A stretch of 50,547 nt of DNA from positions 1 through 50,547 of the forward strand of contig URGH01000010.1 in NCBI GenBank assembly GCA_900547305.1, in the 5' to 3' direction. This document shows positions 1 to 7,355 of this stretch, piece by piece. The stretch comes from an uncultured Oscillospiraceae bacterium. GTDB taxonomy: Bacteria; Bacillota; Clostridia; Oscillospirales; Acutalibacteraceae. The first letter of the stretch is position 1. Each line of letters opens with the position of its first letter. The notes under the pieces are model-generated. The model searched no databases. It was not told the origin of the DNA and was given only the letters and a program-made list of their open reading frames with translations. A program made the position numbers and the translations under genes.

Positions 1-93
1 GTCAACGAGAATACCTGTTGTAGCGCCCTTAATGGTTTCGGTAATTTCAGCAACCTGAGCTTTTTTTGCTTCTAAAACTTTCTCACTTGGCAT
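1..93 (-). CDS. rplJ: 50S ribosomal protein L10, N-terminal part (cut by window edge)
   Basis: The first 31 codons are visible, starting MPSEKVLEAKKAQVAEITE, which matches the N-terminal RNA-binding part of L10. The rest lies beyond the left edge. L10 forms the base of the ribosomal stalk and carries the L7/L12 dimers. A strong Shine-Dalgarno site (AGGAGGTG on the minus strand, 103-110) decides the ATG at 93. The gene is the first of an rplJ(-rplL) unit with its own promoter and a leader of the L10-autoregulated type upstream. Confidence 0.93.
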   Translation of the reverse strand, partial: MPSEKVLEAKKAQVAEITETIKGATTGILVD

Positions 94-144
94 TTAACAT
101 TTCACCTCCTAATAAAATGTCCGCCTCCAAATAAATGAAGGCCC

Positions 145-236
145 TTTCCCGCAGACACGAAAAAGAGCCGTTTAGTAATCAAAACTAAAATTGGTCCTCG
201 GCAGGGCTTACTTTTATGCCTGCTGTCTACGGATTT
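145..236 (-). promoter_or_regulatory. L10 (rplJ-rplL) leader, autoregulatory mRNA structure
   Basis: On the minus strand CCGTAGACA (232-224) can pair with TGTCTGCGG (157-149), enclosing a hairpin whose arms are GCAGGC and GCCTGC (223-202). The order CCGTAGACA, GCAGG, CCTGCCGAGG, GTCTGCGG is that of the known L10 leader family in Firmicutes. In that family the L10(L12)4 complex binds the leader and lowers expression of its own operon. The pairing is visible in the sequence. The function is taken from the family. Confidence 0.82.
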
Positions 237-251
237 ATATCAACGTGAATT

Positions 252-280
252 ATTATATCACACGCCGATCAAGTTGTCAA
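252..280 (-). promoter_or_regulatory. Promoter of the rplJ operon
   Basis: On the minus strand TTGACA (280-275) and TATAAT (257-252) are separated by exactly 17 bases. This is a perfect sigma-A consensus. Transcription would begin just upstream of the L10 leader. Confidence 0.88.
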
Positions 281-295
281 TATATTTTTTTAAAA

Positions 296-991
296 TCAAC
301 CTGAAATTTTTGCACTGTTGATTTTGATGCCAGGACCCATAGTAGAACCTACAACAACGCTTCTCAAATACTGACCTTTTGCGGCAGCCGGCTTAGCCTT
401 AATGATAGCGCCCATCAAAGCGTTAAAGTTCTCTGTAAGCTTTTCGGCACCGAAAGATGCTTTACCGATCGGGCAGTGGATAATGTTTGTCTTGTCCAAT
501 CTGTACTCGATCTTACCTGATTTAATTTCGTTAACAGCCTTTGTAACGTCCATTGTTACTGTACCTGCCTTCGGTGACGGCATCAAGCCCTTAGGACCTA
601 AAACCTTACCCAAACGGCCTACAACACCCATCATATCCGGAGTTGCAACAACAACGTCAAAGTCGAACCAGTTTTCGTTCTGGATCTTTGAAACCAAATC
701 CATCTCGCCTACAAAGTCTGCACCTGCAGCCTGAGCCTCATCAGCCTTTGCACCCTTGGCAAAAACCAAAACCTTAGCGGTTTTACCTGTTCCGTGCGGA
801 AGGACGATAGCGCCTCTTACCTGCTGATCTGCGTGTCTTGAGTCAACACCCAGCTTAATGTGAATTTCAACTGTTTCGTCGAACTTAGCTTTCGCGGTCT
901 TAACAGCCAAATCCAGAGCCTCTTCAGTATCGTAAAACTTACCGGTTTCGATAAGCTTTGCGCTGTCATTATATTTTTTACCGTGTTTCAT
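296..991 (-). CDS. rplA: 50S ribosomal protein L1
   Basis: This 231-residue protein has the usual L1 length and the family block MGVVGRLGKVLGPKGLMPSP followed by GTVT. L1 binds 23S rRNA at the mobile L1 stalk and helps release tRNA from the E site. It also acts as a translational repressor of its own operon in many bacteria. The ATG at 991 follows a GGGAGGT Shine-Dalgarno site. The gene is the last of the rpmG-secE-nusG-rplK-rplA unit. The spacer in front of it carries a hairpin motif shared with the rplK spacer. Confidence 0.97.
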   Translation of the reverse strand: MKHGKKYNDSAKLIETGKFYDTEEALDLAVKTAKAKFDETVEIHIKLGVDSRHADQQVRGAIVLPHGTGKTAKVLVFAKGAKADEAQAAGADFVGEMDLVSKIQNENWFDFDVVVATPDMMGVVGRLGKVLGPKGLMPSPKAGTVTMDVTKAVNEIKSGKIEYRLDKTNIIHCPIGKASFGAEKLTENFNALMGAIIKAKPAAAKGQYLRSVVVGSTMGPGIKINSAKISG

Positions 992-1008
992 TGTTTACCT
1001 CCCAATAA

Positions 1009-1035
1009 GTGGTTAAATCGGAATTTTCCTCCCAC
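1009..1035 (-). promoter_or_regulatory. Candidate L1-binding hairpin before rplA
   Basis: On the minus strand GTGGGAGG (1035-1028) faces CCAC (1012-1009) across a short AT-rich loop. The same GTGGGAGGAA sequence closes with CCAC upstream of rplK. A helix ending in GTGGGAGG resembles the mimic of the 23S rRNA site that L1 uses for autoregulation in Firmicutes. The motif is seen. The L1 role is inferred. Confidence 0.55.
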
Positions 1036-1045
1036 AAGAGAGAAT

Positions 1046-1471
1046 TTAATCGACAACTTCTATACCCATGCTGCGGGCAGTACCGGCTATCATACTCATA
1101 GCGGACTCAATGCTTGCAGCGTTCAGGTCGGGCATTTTTGTTTCGGCGATTTTCTTAACTTGCTCTCTGGTGATTTTGGCAACCTTGGTTTTGTTAGGTG
1201 TGCCGGAAGCACTTTCAATGCCGCAAGCCTTCTTAATAAGAACGGCTGCCGGCGGAGTTTTAGTGATAAAACTGAACGAGTGATCTGCATAAACGGTGAT
1301 AACAACCGGGATTATGAGACCGGCATCATTCTTGGTTCTTTCATTAAATTCCTTGGTGAACGCCATAATGTTGACGCCGTGCTGACCGAGAGCAGGACCT
1401 ACCGGCGGAGCCGGAGTAGCCTTACCTGCGGGGATTTGAAGTTTAATGTAACCTGTGATTTTCTGAGCCAT
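1046..1471 (-). CDS. rplK: 50S ribosomal protein L11
   Basis: This is a 141-residue protein of standard L11 length, with the N-terminal signature around PAGKATPAPPVGPALGQHG and the C-terminal rRNA-binding domain (REQVKKIAETKMPDLNAAS). L11 sits at the GTPase-associated centre and is needed for factor-dependent GTP hydrolysis and the stringent response. The ATG at 1471 follows GGAGGTG. The gene lies between nusG and rplA, the canonical order. It has a 150-base upstream spacer that carries a candidate regulatory hairpin. Confidence 0.97.
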   Translation of the reverse strand: MAQKITGYIKLQIPAGKATPAPPVGPALGQHGVNIMAFTKEFNERTKNDAGLIIPVVITVYADHSFSFITKTPPAAVLIKKACGIESASGTPNKTKVAKITREQVKKIAETKMPDLNAASIESAMSMIAGTARSMGIEVVD

Positions 1472-1492
1472 TTGTTTGCACCTCCATTATTC

Positions 1493-1545
1493 GTGGTAGC
1501 GGCGAAAAAACGCCTTTCGGAGCGGTCATATTCCGTTCCTCCCAC
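1493..1545 (-). promoter_or_regulatory. Candidate L1-binding hairpin before rplK
   Basis: On the minus strand GTGGGAGG (1545-1538) and CCAC (1496-1493) can close a helix. Inside it lies a second small hairpin, GGCG-TTTTTT-CGCC (1514-1501). The motif is almost the same as the one before rplA, which suggests one regulator, most likely L1, acts on both reading frames. The rest of the nusG-rplK spacer holds no gene. Confidence 0.52.
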
Positions 1546-1621
1546 CGTGGCACCGTAAGCCTGTGCCGAGCTCCCGCGTTATAAGCGGATAAGTTAATAA
1601 GCATTTCTGCGTATTAAGCGT

Positions 1622-2149
1622 TTAGTCATCGAGCGCTATCTGGTCAAGCTCGAATTCAACCGGAGTTTCCCTGCCGAACATTGAAAGCGCCACGCAGACG
1701 TTATTGTTCGCAGTGTCAACCGATTTAACGGTTCCGGAATAGCCCTCAAGCGGGCCGCTGATAATCTTAACGTTATCTCCCTCGCGGTAGCCTACCTCAA
1801 CGCTGTGCTTTTCAACGCCTAATGCAACTACCTCTTCATCCGTCAGCGGAACAGGCTTTGAAGCCGGCCCCACAAAACCGGTGCAGCCGCGAATGTTTCT
1901 TACAACATACCAGCTGTCGTCGGTCACTATCATCTTAATGAGTACATAACCGGGGAATATTTTACGTTCGACCTCGCGTTTTTTATCTTCCTTAATTTCG
2001 GTTACGGTTTCGGTAGGTATTTTAATATCCTGAATTAAATCCTGCATACCGCGGCTTTCAACCATTGTTGCCAGGTCGCTTGCAACCTTATTTTCATAAC
2101 CGGAATAGGTATGAACCACATACCATCTTGCTTCTTGTGTATCAGCCAT
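1622..2149 (-). CDS. nusG: Transcription termination/antitermination factor NusG
   Basis: This 175-residue protein begins ARWYVVHTYSGYENKVASDL, the NGN domain that contacts the RNA polymerase clamp. It ends in a KOW domain near residues 120-155 (GPLEGYSGTV). The length is typical for NusG without inserted domains. It starts 17 bases beyond the end of secE, the standard bacterial arrangement. NusG modulates pausing and couples transcription to translation or Rho. The assignment is secure. Confidence 0.97.
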   Translation of the reverse strand: MADTQEARWYVVHTYSGYENKVASDLATMVESRGMQDLIQDIKIPTETVTEIKEDKKREVERKIFPGYVLIKMIVTDDSWYVVRNIRGCTGFVGPASKPVPLTDEEVVALGVEKHSVEVGYREGDNVKIISGPLEGYSGTVKSVDTANNNVCVALSMFGRETPVEFELDQIALDD

Positions 2150-2166
2150 AAACTACCTCCGGCGGC

Positions 2167-2856
2167 TTACACGCCCAATATCAGTTTTAAAAGCTGACCG
2201 AGACCGTAATCCACCAACCATATAAACGCGCCGACTATAACGCACATTATAAGCACGATAACCGTGTTTTTAACCACGTCACGCGGGCCGGGCCATACGA
2301 TTTTCTTAACCTCGCTCTTATAATCGCGGAAGAAACGTATAACGCGTTTTACTATGGTGAGTTTTTCGCCCTTTGATTCTGCAACCTCAATATAATCATC
2401 TATAAAGAGATAAGCCGCAGCAAGCGCTGTAAATACCAAAAGGGCAATTGCAGTAATAAGCACAAAGCTTGAGTAGGTAACGCCGGTAACATCCGGTAAC
2501 GGGCGCTTATCAACAAACTTATAAGGATTGCTTAAAGCGATAACCAGCATATAAATTGTGCTTACCAAGCCCACTGCTGGGGCAAAGTAGCGAAGCTTTT
2601 TGGATTTAAAGGAAAAAATGCTCAAAATAAAGGCAATAGCGGTCAGTAGCAGGCAAAACAGAATATCGGACGATTTAGCCATTGTGTATTCCGTTCCGCC
2701 GGCAGTAACCTTACTGCCGAAAGCAAGAACCGCACCTACTACCGAAGCATTGTTTCCGCCGCTTGTAATATTTGCAAACGGCATAAAGAACAGAACGAGC
2801 GAAGCAAGACCGAAAACCGACGCCGCAAAGCGGCAAATTTTGTTTATTACTTTCAT
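2167..2856 (-). CDS. secE: SecE preprotein translocase subunit with an extra N-terminal multi-TM domain
   Basis: Residues about 172-226 are a clear SecE domain: an amphipathic helix, the motif EVKKIVWPGPRDV, then one transmembrane helix. SecE clamps SecY in the protein-export channel. Ordinary SecE is about 60-90 residues, but this protein has 229. The extra 170 residues carry four predicted membrane spans (about 10-30, 65-82, 92-110 and 131-153) with no motif I recognise. A single ATG at 2856, with the strong site AGGAGGGTGG inside the end of rpmG, supports translation of the full length. Position between rpmG and nusG confirms the SecE identity. Confidence 0.93.
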   Translation of the reverse strand: MKVINKICRFAASVFGLASLVLFFMPFANITSGGNNASVVGAVLAFGSKVTAGGTEYTMAKSSDILFCLLLTAIAFILSIFSFKSKKLRYFAPAVGLVSTIYMLVIALSNPYKFVDKRPLPDVTGVTYSSFVLITAIALLVFTALAAAYLFIDDYIEVAESKGEKLTIVKRVIRFFRDYKSEVKKIVWPGPRDVVKNTVIVLIMCVIVGAFIWLVDYGLGQLLKLILGV

Positions 2857-2868
2857 TCGTCCACCCTC

Positions 2869-3018
2869 CTACTTCGTTTCCTTGTGTAAGGTGTGCTTCT
2901 TGCAGAACCTGCAATACTTGTTCATTTCAAGCCTATCAGGATCGTTTTTCTTGTTTTTCATTGTGTTGTAATTGCGCTGCTTGCATTCAGTGCATGCAAG
3001 TGTGATTTTAACTCTCAT
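2869..3018 (-). CDS. rpmG: 50S ribosomal protein L33
   Basis: This short gene of 49 codons starts MRVKITLACTECKQRNY and ends CRFCKKHTLHKETK. The two CxxC pairs (residues about 9-12 and 36-39) form the zinc ribbon of the Zn-binding L33 variant. L33 is a small subunit of the 50S particle. The ATG at 3018 follows GGAGGTGCC. The TAG stop overlaps the ribosome-binding site of secE, so the two genes are probably translationally coupled. Confidence 0.95.
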   Translation of the reverse strand: MRVKITLACTECKQRNYNTMKNKKNDPDRLEMNKYCRFCKKHTLHKETK

Positions 3019-3228
3019 AACGGCACCTCCCGCTTTACGGAAATATTTTTTGCTTTTACTAATTCAAGCCGATTTTTCGGCAACGTAAAAGTAAACGCCT
3101 CCCTCGGTTTTGCCCCTACCTTTGCGCCCGCACGCAGTAAAAAAGCGCACGAAAAGCACACGCACAACGGCGCAGGACACTTCAACCGGTTCCTTTGCAA
3201 AAAAAAAGAACCTTTCAGAGGTAATCAA
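3019..3228 (-). other. Long untranslated leader of the rpmG-secE-nusG operon
   Basis: About 200 transcribed bases separate the promoter from rpmG. I see no tRNA gene here, although some relatives carry tRNA-Trp at this place. The leader contains short inverted repeats such as GGTTC...GAACC (near 3187-3215) and GC-rich segments around 3090-3170. No known riboswitch was recognised. Confidence 0.45.
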
Positions 3229-3257
3229 ATTATAACACACCGTATATAAAAGGTCAA
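3229..3257 (-). promoter_or_regulatory. Promoter of the rpmG-secE-nusG-rplK-rplA operon
   Basis: On the minus strand TTGACC (3257-3252) and TATAAT (3234-3229) are 17 bases apart. This near-perfect sigma-A promoter faces away from manA. Confidence 0.85.
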
Positions 3258-3278
3258 GCATTTTTTGCATTAAAATTC

Positions 3279-3306
3279 TTGCACTTTTTAAAAGGTATGA
3301 TATAAT
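3279..3306 (+). promoter_or_regulatory. Promoter of manA
   Basis: TTGCAC (3279-3284) and TATAAT (3301-3306) are 16 bases apart. The -10 box ends immediately before a GTG that could otherwise be mistaken for the manA start. Confidence 0.75.
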
Positions 3307-3342
3307 GTGTATGTTAATATATTTAATTGGGAGCGAATGTGT

Positions 3343-4299
3343 ATGTATCCTCTGTTATTACAGCCGCCTGTAAAGGATTATTTGTGGGGCGGTACACGGC
3401 TTAAAACCGAGTATCATTTTAAAACGGACAAGGAAAAGGCTGCCGAGGCGTGGGTGCTTTCCTGCCATAAGGACGGGGCTGACGCGGTTACAAACGGCGA
3501 GCTTGCCGGCAAGACCCTGCCCGAGGTTATTGAGCTTTGGGGCGATATGGCTCTCGGCAAAAACGCGGCGGCGTTTCCGTTTTTTCCGTTGCTTATAAAG
3601 CTTATAGACGCAAAGGACAGACTTTCAGTTCAGGTTCACCCGGACGACGGTTACGCGCTTAAAAACGAGGGCGAATTCGGCAAAACCGAAATGTGGTACG
3701 TGGTTGACTGCGACGAGGATGCAGAGCTTATTTACGGCTTTAACAAAGAGGTTTCGCGTGAAGAATTTGAGCGCAGAATAAAGGATAACACCCTGCCCGA
3801 AATTTGCAATTACGTGCCGGTTCACAAGGGTGACGTTTTCTTTATCGCCGCGGGAACGCTGCACGCAATAGGCGCGGGAATACTTATAGCTGAGGTTCAG
3901 CAAAATTCGAATACTACATACCGCGTTTCCGATTACGGCAGATTGGGGGCTGACGGCAAGCCGCGCCCGCTGCATATAGAAAAAGCTCTTGACGTTACAA
4001 AACGCGAAAGACCGACTATACCCTACGGCTCGGTAGGAAAGCGTGAAAAAACCGAATACGGCAGCAGAAGAGAGCTTGCAAGCTGTAAGCTTTTCACAAC
4101 CGAGCTTTTGGAACTGGACGGCAATTTTACTATGCGCCGTGACGACAGCTTTGTATCGCTTTTGGTGCTTGACGGCGAAATAGGCGTTTCGTGGAACGGC
4201 GGCGAGCTTGTGGCTGCTAAGGGCGGCAGCGTTTTTGTTCCCGCAGGGCTTGATGTAAAGGTTACGGGAAATGCCGAGATACTTTTAAGCAGAGTTTAA
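3343..4299 (+). CDS. manA: Mannose-6-phosphate isomerase, class I
   Basis: This 318-residue cupin enzyme interconverts mannose 6-phosphate and fructose 6-phosphate in the cytoplasm. The zinc-site motifs of the Bacillus-type class I family are present: QVHPDD at about residues 97-102, the EMWYV glutamate at 116 and GTLHAIG with His174. I chose the ATG at 3343 because GGGAG at 3329-3333 is well spaced for it. An upstream in-frame GTG at 3307 touches the -10 box and would not be inside the transcript. The gene stands alone between its own promoter and a strong terminator. Confidence 0.93.
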   Translation: MYPLLLQPPVKDYLWGGTRLKTEYHFKTDKEKAAEAWVLSCHKDGADAVTNGELAGKTLPEVIELWGDMALGKNAAAFPFFPLLIKLIDAKDRLSVQVHPDDGYALKNEGEFGKTEMWYVVDCDEDAELIYGFNKEVSREEFERRIKDNTLPEICNYVPVHKGDVFFIAAGTLHAIGAGILIAEVQQNSNTTYRVSDYGRLGADGKPRPLHIEKALDVTKRERPTIPYGSVGKREKTEYGSRRELASCKLFTTELLELDGNFTMRRDDSFVSLLVLDGEIGVSWNGGELVAAKGGSVFVPAGLDVKVTGNAEILLSRV

Positions 4300-4310
4300 G
4301 GTTTGAAAAA

Positions 4311-4345
4311 AAATCGGGGAAATCTTTTTGAGATTTCCCCGATTT
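4311..4345. terminator. Bidirectional intrinsic terminator
   Basis: A perfect 15-bp stem (4311-4325 with 4331-4345, loop TTTTG) is flanked by A and T runs on both sides. It can serve both manA on the plus strand and the convergent ABC operon on the minus strand. Confidence 0.92.
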
Positions 4346-4346
4346 T

Positions 4347-4904
4347 TCATATATATATTATTTCCGCGCCGAGCAGCTCCGCCTCGTATTCGGAGTGGGT
4401 AACCGCTATAAGCGTTCTGCCGTTTAAGTCTTGCAATATATGCTTTGCGGCGTTTTCGATGTTTTCCTTATCAAGCCCCGCAAACGGCTCGTCCAGTACA
4501 AGGCAATCATATTCGGCTGAAAGCGCGCGGGCTATTGCCACGCGCCGCCGCATACCGCCCGATAGCTCGGACGGATATTTTTCGGCAGCTTCCCCTACTC
4601 CCAACGCCGAAAGATTATAAAGCGCGGTCTTTTCATCGGCGCCCATCAGCGTTATATTGCCGAGCGCGGTTTTAAAGGGCAGCAGTCTGTCCTCCTGAAA
4701 AACGGCGGACATTCGCGCGCCGCCCGTTTCAATACTGCCGAAATCGGTTTTTTCAAGCCCCAATATCAGCCGCAAAAGGGTGGTTTTTCCCCGCCCGCTT
4801 TCTGCGAAAATACAAATTCGCCCACCGTTCGGAATTTCAAGCGAAAAATTTTCAAAAATACTTTTATCGGCATAGGAAAAGGAAAGGTTATTTATTTTTA
4901 TCAT
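4347..4904 (-). CDS. ABC transporter ATP-binding protein (SsuB/TauB-like)
   Basis: This 185-residue nucleotide-binding subunit carries Walker A as AESGRGKTTLL (about residues 34-44), the signature LSGGM and Walker B CLVLDEP followed by the D-loop. The first glycine of the GxxGxGK(S/T) consensus is replaced by alanine, an uncommon change in an otherwise intact site. It is shorter than the 240-260 residues usual for sulfonate/nitrate-type ATPases because the C-terminal part is missing. Its start overlaps the permease gene by 17 bases, so the two are co-translated. It is the last gene of a four-gene importer operon. Confidence 0.88.
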   Translation of the reverse strand: MIKINNLSFSYADKSIFENFSLEIPNGGRICIFAESGRGKTTLLRLILGLEKTDFGSIETGGARMSAVFQEDRLLPFKTALGNITLMGADEKTALYNLSALGVGEAAEKYPSELSGGMRRRVAIARALSAEYDCLVLDEPFAGLDKENIENAAKHILQDLNGRTLIAVTHSEYEAELLGAEIIYI

Positions 4905-5646
4905 TCAAATACCTCCCCGCCAGCCGCTTTATTATAAGCTCAATAAGCAGCGATAGCACCGCCATAACCGCCGTGAGCGCGAAAACGCGCGGCGTTTCAA
5001 GGTACAGCTTTGCGTCCTGTAACAGCCTGCCGATGGAATTTATCGGTCGGCAGATAACCTCCGCCGCAACGCCCGATTTCCATGCAAAGCCCAGCGCGTT
5101 TACCGCCGCCGCCGCAAAAGAGGGTAATATGAGCGGCAGCTTTATTTTAAAAAGTATTTTTATGGGCGACAGCCCGAAGACCTTGCCCAACTCTATATAG
5201 CCATTATCGAGGTTTAGTATTCCGTTTTCTACATTTGACCATATCATAGGCAGCACCATTAAAAACGAAATAAACACCGATAAATAGGCGCTTTTAATCC
5301 ACACAAGCGCCAGTATTATAAACGAAGCCACGGGAACTGCGCGTATAAGGTGTAAGACAGGCGCGAAAATATCCCTGAAAACGCGAAACCGCACCGATAA
5401 TACCGCGCAAAAAGCGCCGACAATAAGCCCCGATAAATACCCCGCCGTAATTCTGAGCATTGTAAGCAAAACCGCGCGCCAAAATTCGGCTGTTTTTCCG
5501 AGCTCCGCCAATGTTAAAAAAACCGCGCGCGGGTAAGGAATAAGCAATTCTTTGCCCACGGCGGCAGCGGCAAGCTGCCATACCGCAAGCCATAAAAGCG
5601 CCACGGCAGCCCGCCTTAAAATATTTTTCAATTTACTTTGCTTCAT
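4888..5646 (-). CDS. ABC transporter permease (SsuC/TauC-like)
   Basis: This inner-membrane subunit of about 252 residues has six predicted spans and the cytoplasmic coupling loop in the segment ELGKVFGLSPIKILFKIKLP, typical of nitrate/sulfonate/thiamine-precursor importers. I chose the ATG at 5646 (MKQSKLKN). It overlaps the last 14 bases of the binding-protein gene, which suggests translational coupling, and an upstream extension would reach far into that gene. No strong Shine-Dalgarno site is visible, which fits coupling. The substrate cannot be told from sequence. Confidence 0.87.
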   Translation of the reverse strand: MKQSKLKNILRRAAVALLWLAVWQLAAAAVGKELLIPYPRAVFLTLAELGKTAEFWRAVLLTMLRITAGYLSGLIVGAFCAVLSVRFRVFRDIFAPVLHLIRAVPVASFIILALVWIKSAYLSVFISFLMVLPMIWSNVENGILNLDNGYIELGKVFGLSPIKILFKIKLPLILPSFAAAAVNALGFAWKSGVAAEVICRPINSIGRLLQDAKLYLETPRVFALTAVMAVLSLLIELIIKRLAGRYLNDKNK

Positions 5647-6655
5647 AGTAGAAAGCGTCATCCGGCAATGCTCCGCCCACGCTCTTGGGGTTAGCGTCAA
5701 AGAGGAACTTCAAATATGCCGAAAGGTCGGTTTTAAGCTCTTTTCCGTCTTCAAATACTATATTGCAGTAGGGCAGAGCCTTTTTGGCTATTGCGGCAGC
5801 TGCAACTATACCGTATTTCTCGCAAAGTGTGGCGGCGGTATCAGGGTCGGAATTGACCGCTTTAACCGATTCCTCGTATTCCTCCATAAATATTTTAACC
5901 GCGTCGGGGTTCTGCTCGGCGTATTCCTTGCGAACAACTATGCAGCCCATAACAAGCTTTGTATCGCTTACCTTATCCCACTCTTTGTTCATATCAAGCG
6001 CGATAGTTGCACCCTGCGCCTTAACGGTAATGGTTGTGGCGACAGGCTGGGGAGCAACCGCAATTATTTTTTCATTCTGCGCAAACGCGGTAACAAGCTC
6101 GGTCGGCTGCGAAACAAAGTTAAGAGTAACGTCTGTGCCTACCTTTAAGCCGTTCTTTTCAAATATATAATTTATAATGTATTCGGGGTTTGCGCCCTGA
6201 CCCGTAGCATATACGGTTTTGCCCTTTAACGACTTAATGTCGGTTATTTCCTCACCCTTTGTCACAAGGCAAAGAACTCCCAAGGTATTAGCCGCAAGCA
6301 CCTGTATGCCGCCCTCGGTCTTTTTGTAAAGGTTTGATGCTAGGTTAGTGGCTATTGCGGCAATATCCGCCTCGCCGTTTGTAAGCTTAGCTACAATTTC
6401 ATCATTGCTGCCGACGGTTGAAACCGTGTAGTTAAGTCTGCCGGTTTTATCTTCGGCTTTTTTCATAAGGGGAGCTATCCCCATGCCGGTAGGTCCGTTA
6501 AGCGCAAAAACATTGCAGGCGGTATCAAGCTTTTCGGGGGTGGAGCTTACGGGAGCCGCCGAGCTTTGCGGGGTGCTGCTTTCATTCTTTGTGCCGCAGG
6601 CGGCAAATGTAAGCACCATAGCCGCTGCTAACAGCATACTGATAATTTTTTTCAT
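5633..6655 (-). CDS. ABC transporter substrate-binding lipoprotein (SsuA/NMT1-like)
   Basis: This 340-residue protein has a lipoprotein signal peptide whose lipobox is TFAAC with Cys20. The mature part has the two-lobe binding-protein pattern of the SsuA/THI5 group, for example GEADIAAIATNLASN and IKSLKGKTVYATGQG. It would be anchored outside the membrane and deliver a small solute to the permease. Its ATG overlaps the TGA of the upstream Crp/Fnr gene by four bases (ATGA). Sulfonates, thiamine precursors or related compounds are possible ligands. None is proven. Confidence 0.88.
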   Translation of the reverse strand: MKKIISMLLAAAMVLTFAACGTKNESSTPQSSAAPVSSTPEKLDTACNVFALNGPTGMGIAPLMKKAEDKTGRLNYTVSTVGSNDEIVAKLTNGEADIAAIATNLASNLYKKTEGGIQVLAANTLGVLCLVTKGEEITDIKSLKGKTVYATGQGANPEYIINYIFEKNGLKVGTDVTLNFVSQPTELVTAFAQNEKIIAVAPQPVATTITVKAQGATIALDMNKEWDKVSDTKLVMGCIVVRKEYAEQNPDAVKIFMEEYEESVKAVNSDPDTAATLCEKYGIVAAAAIAKKALPYCNIVFEDGKELKTDLSAYLKFLFDANPKSVGGALPDDAFYYEAK

Positions 6656-7278
6656 TTTTCGGTCACCTTTATTTTATTATTTTCCCTTATAATATTGCCG
6701 CGCTTTTCAAGTGTGTCAAGGCTGCGGTAAAGGCTTGCTCTGCCAAGCCCTAACATTTTCGCAAGCTCGGTCATACTTACGGGAATAACAGCGTATCCGT
6801 TATCATCGGCAGAGAGCGTAAGGTATTTAAGCACCGTATTCTCCGCGTCCGAACAGGAAATAACGCTGAGCTTTTTATTAAGAAATCTTATTCTGTCGGA
6901 CAAAAAGGCTATATAGTTTACCGCTGTAACGGGATGCTTTTCAAAAAGCAAAACCAGCGTTTCCTCGGTTATAAAGCATATTTCCGCGTCCTCCGCCGCC
7001 GAAACGGTGCTGACGTATGTATCGGCCGTGCCGAAAACCGCCGCTGCCCCGAAGCACGAGCCTGCGCAAATGCGTTTCATAACCATTTGCTGTGAATTAT
7101 TCGTAACCGCCGAAACAGACCCCGATTTCACAAAACCGATGGCGCGGCGAAAGCTTTCGGGCGAATAAACAATTTCACCCTTTTTGAATTTCACCGTTTC
7201 GGGCAGAGCCGAAATTATTTCGTGCTTTTCATTCTCCCGCAAGCCGTCGAGTAAAAATAAGCCGTCGTATACTGACAT
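6652..7278 (-). CDS. Crp/Fnr family transcriptional regulator
   Basis: This 208-residue protein has an N-terminal cyclic-nucleotide-binding fold (about residues 20-120) and a C-terminal winged helix with the recognition segment MTELAKMLGLGRASLYRSLDT. The phosphate-binding cassette of true cAMP receptors is not conserved and no Fnr-type cysteine cluster is seen, so the signal is unknown. It heads an operon with an ABC importer, with start and stop overlapping. Its promoter contains a perfect 16-bp palindrome just past the -10 box. It therefore probably controls itself and the transporter. Confidence 0.9.
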   Translation of the reverse strand: MSVYDGLFLLDGLRENEKHEIISALPETVKFKKGEIVYSPESFRRAIGFVKSGSVSAVTNNSQQMVMKRICAGSCFGAAAVFGTADTYVSTVSAAEDAEICFITEETLVLLFEKHPVTAVNYIAFLSDRIRFLNKKLSVISCSDAENTVLKYLTLSADDNGYAVIPVSMTELAKMLGLGRASLYRSLDTLEKRGNIIRENNKIKVTEK

Positions 7279-7296
7279 TAAGACCTCTTAATTTAT

Positions 7297-7312
7297 TGTC
7301 TCATATGAGACA
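7297..7312. promoter_or_regulatory. Palindromic operator (TGTCTCATATGAGACA)
   Basis: This is a perfect 16-bp palindrome of the length and symmetry that Crp/Fnr dimers bind. It covers about +2 to +17 of the predicted transcript, a position that favours repression. No second copy was noticed in the window. Confidence 0.7.
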
Positions 7313-7321
7313 GTTTATTAT

Positions 7322-7349
7322 ATTATAACAGAAACCGAAAATATGTCAA
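7322..7349 (-). promoter_or_regulatory. Promoter of the Crp/ABC transporter operon
   Basis: On the minus strand TTGACA (7349-7344) and TATAAT (7327-7322) are separated by 16 bases. Confidence 0.82.
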
Positions 7350-7355
7350 GCCCTT

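Noticed and set aside
860..1558. A long plus-strand frame across rplA and rplK
   Set aside because: It is antisense to two certain ribosomal protein genes, has no ribosome-binding site and no recognisable domain.
3307..3342. Upstream GTG start for manA
   Set aside because: The GTG directly follows the -10 box and would lie before the transcription start. The ATG at 3343 has a good Shine-Dalgarno site.
5647..5700. Longer N-terminus for the ABC permease
   Set aside because: It would overlap the binding-protein gene by about 68 bases and adds residues not typical of permeases. The ATG at 5646 fits a short overlap.
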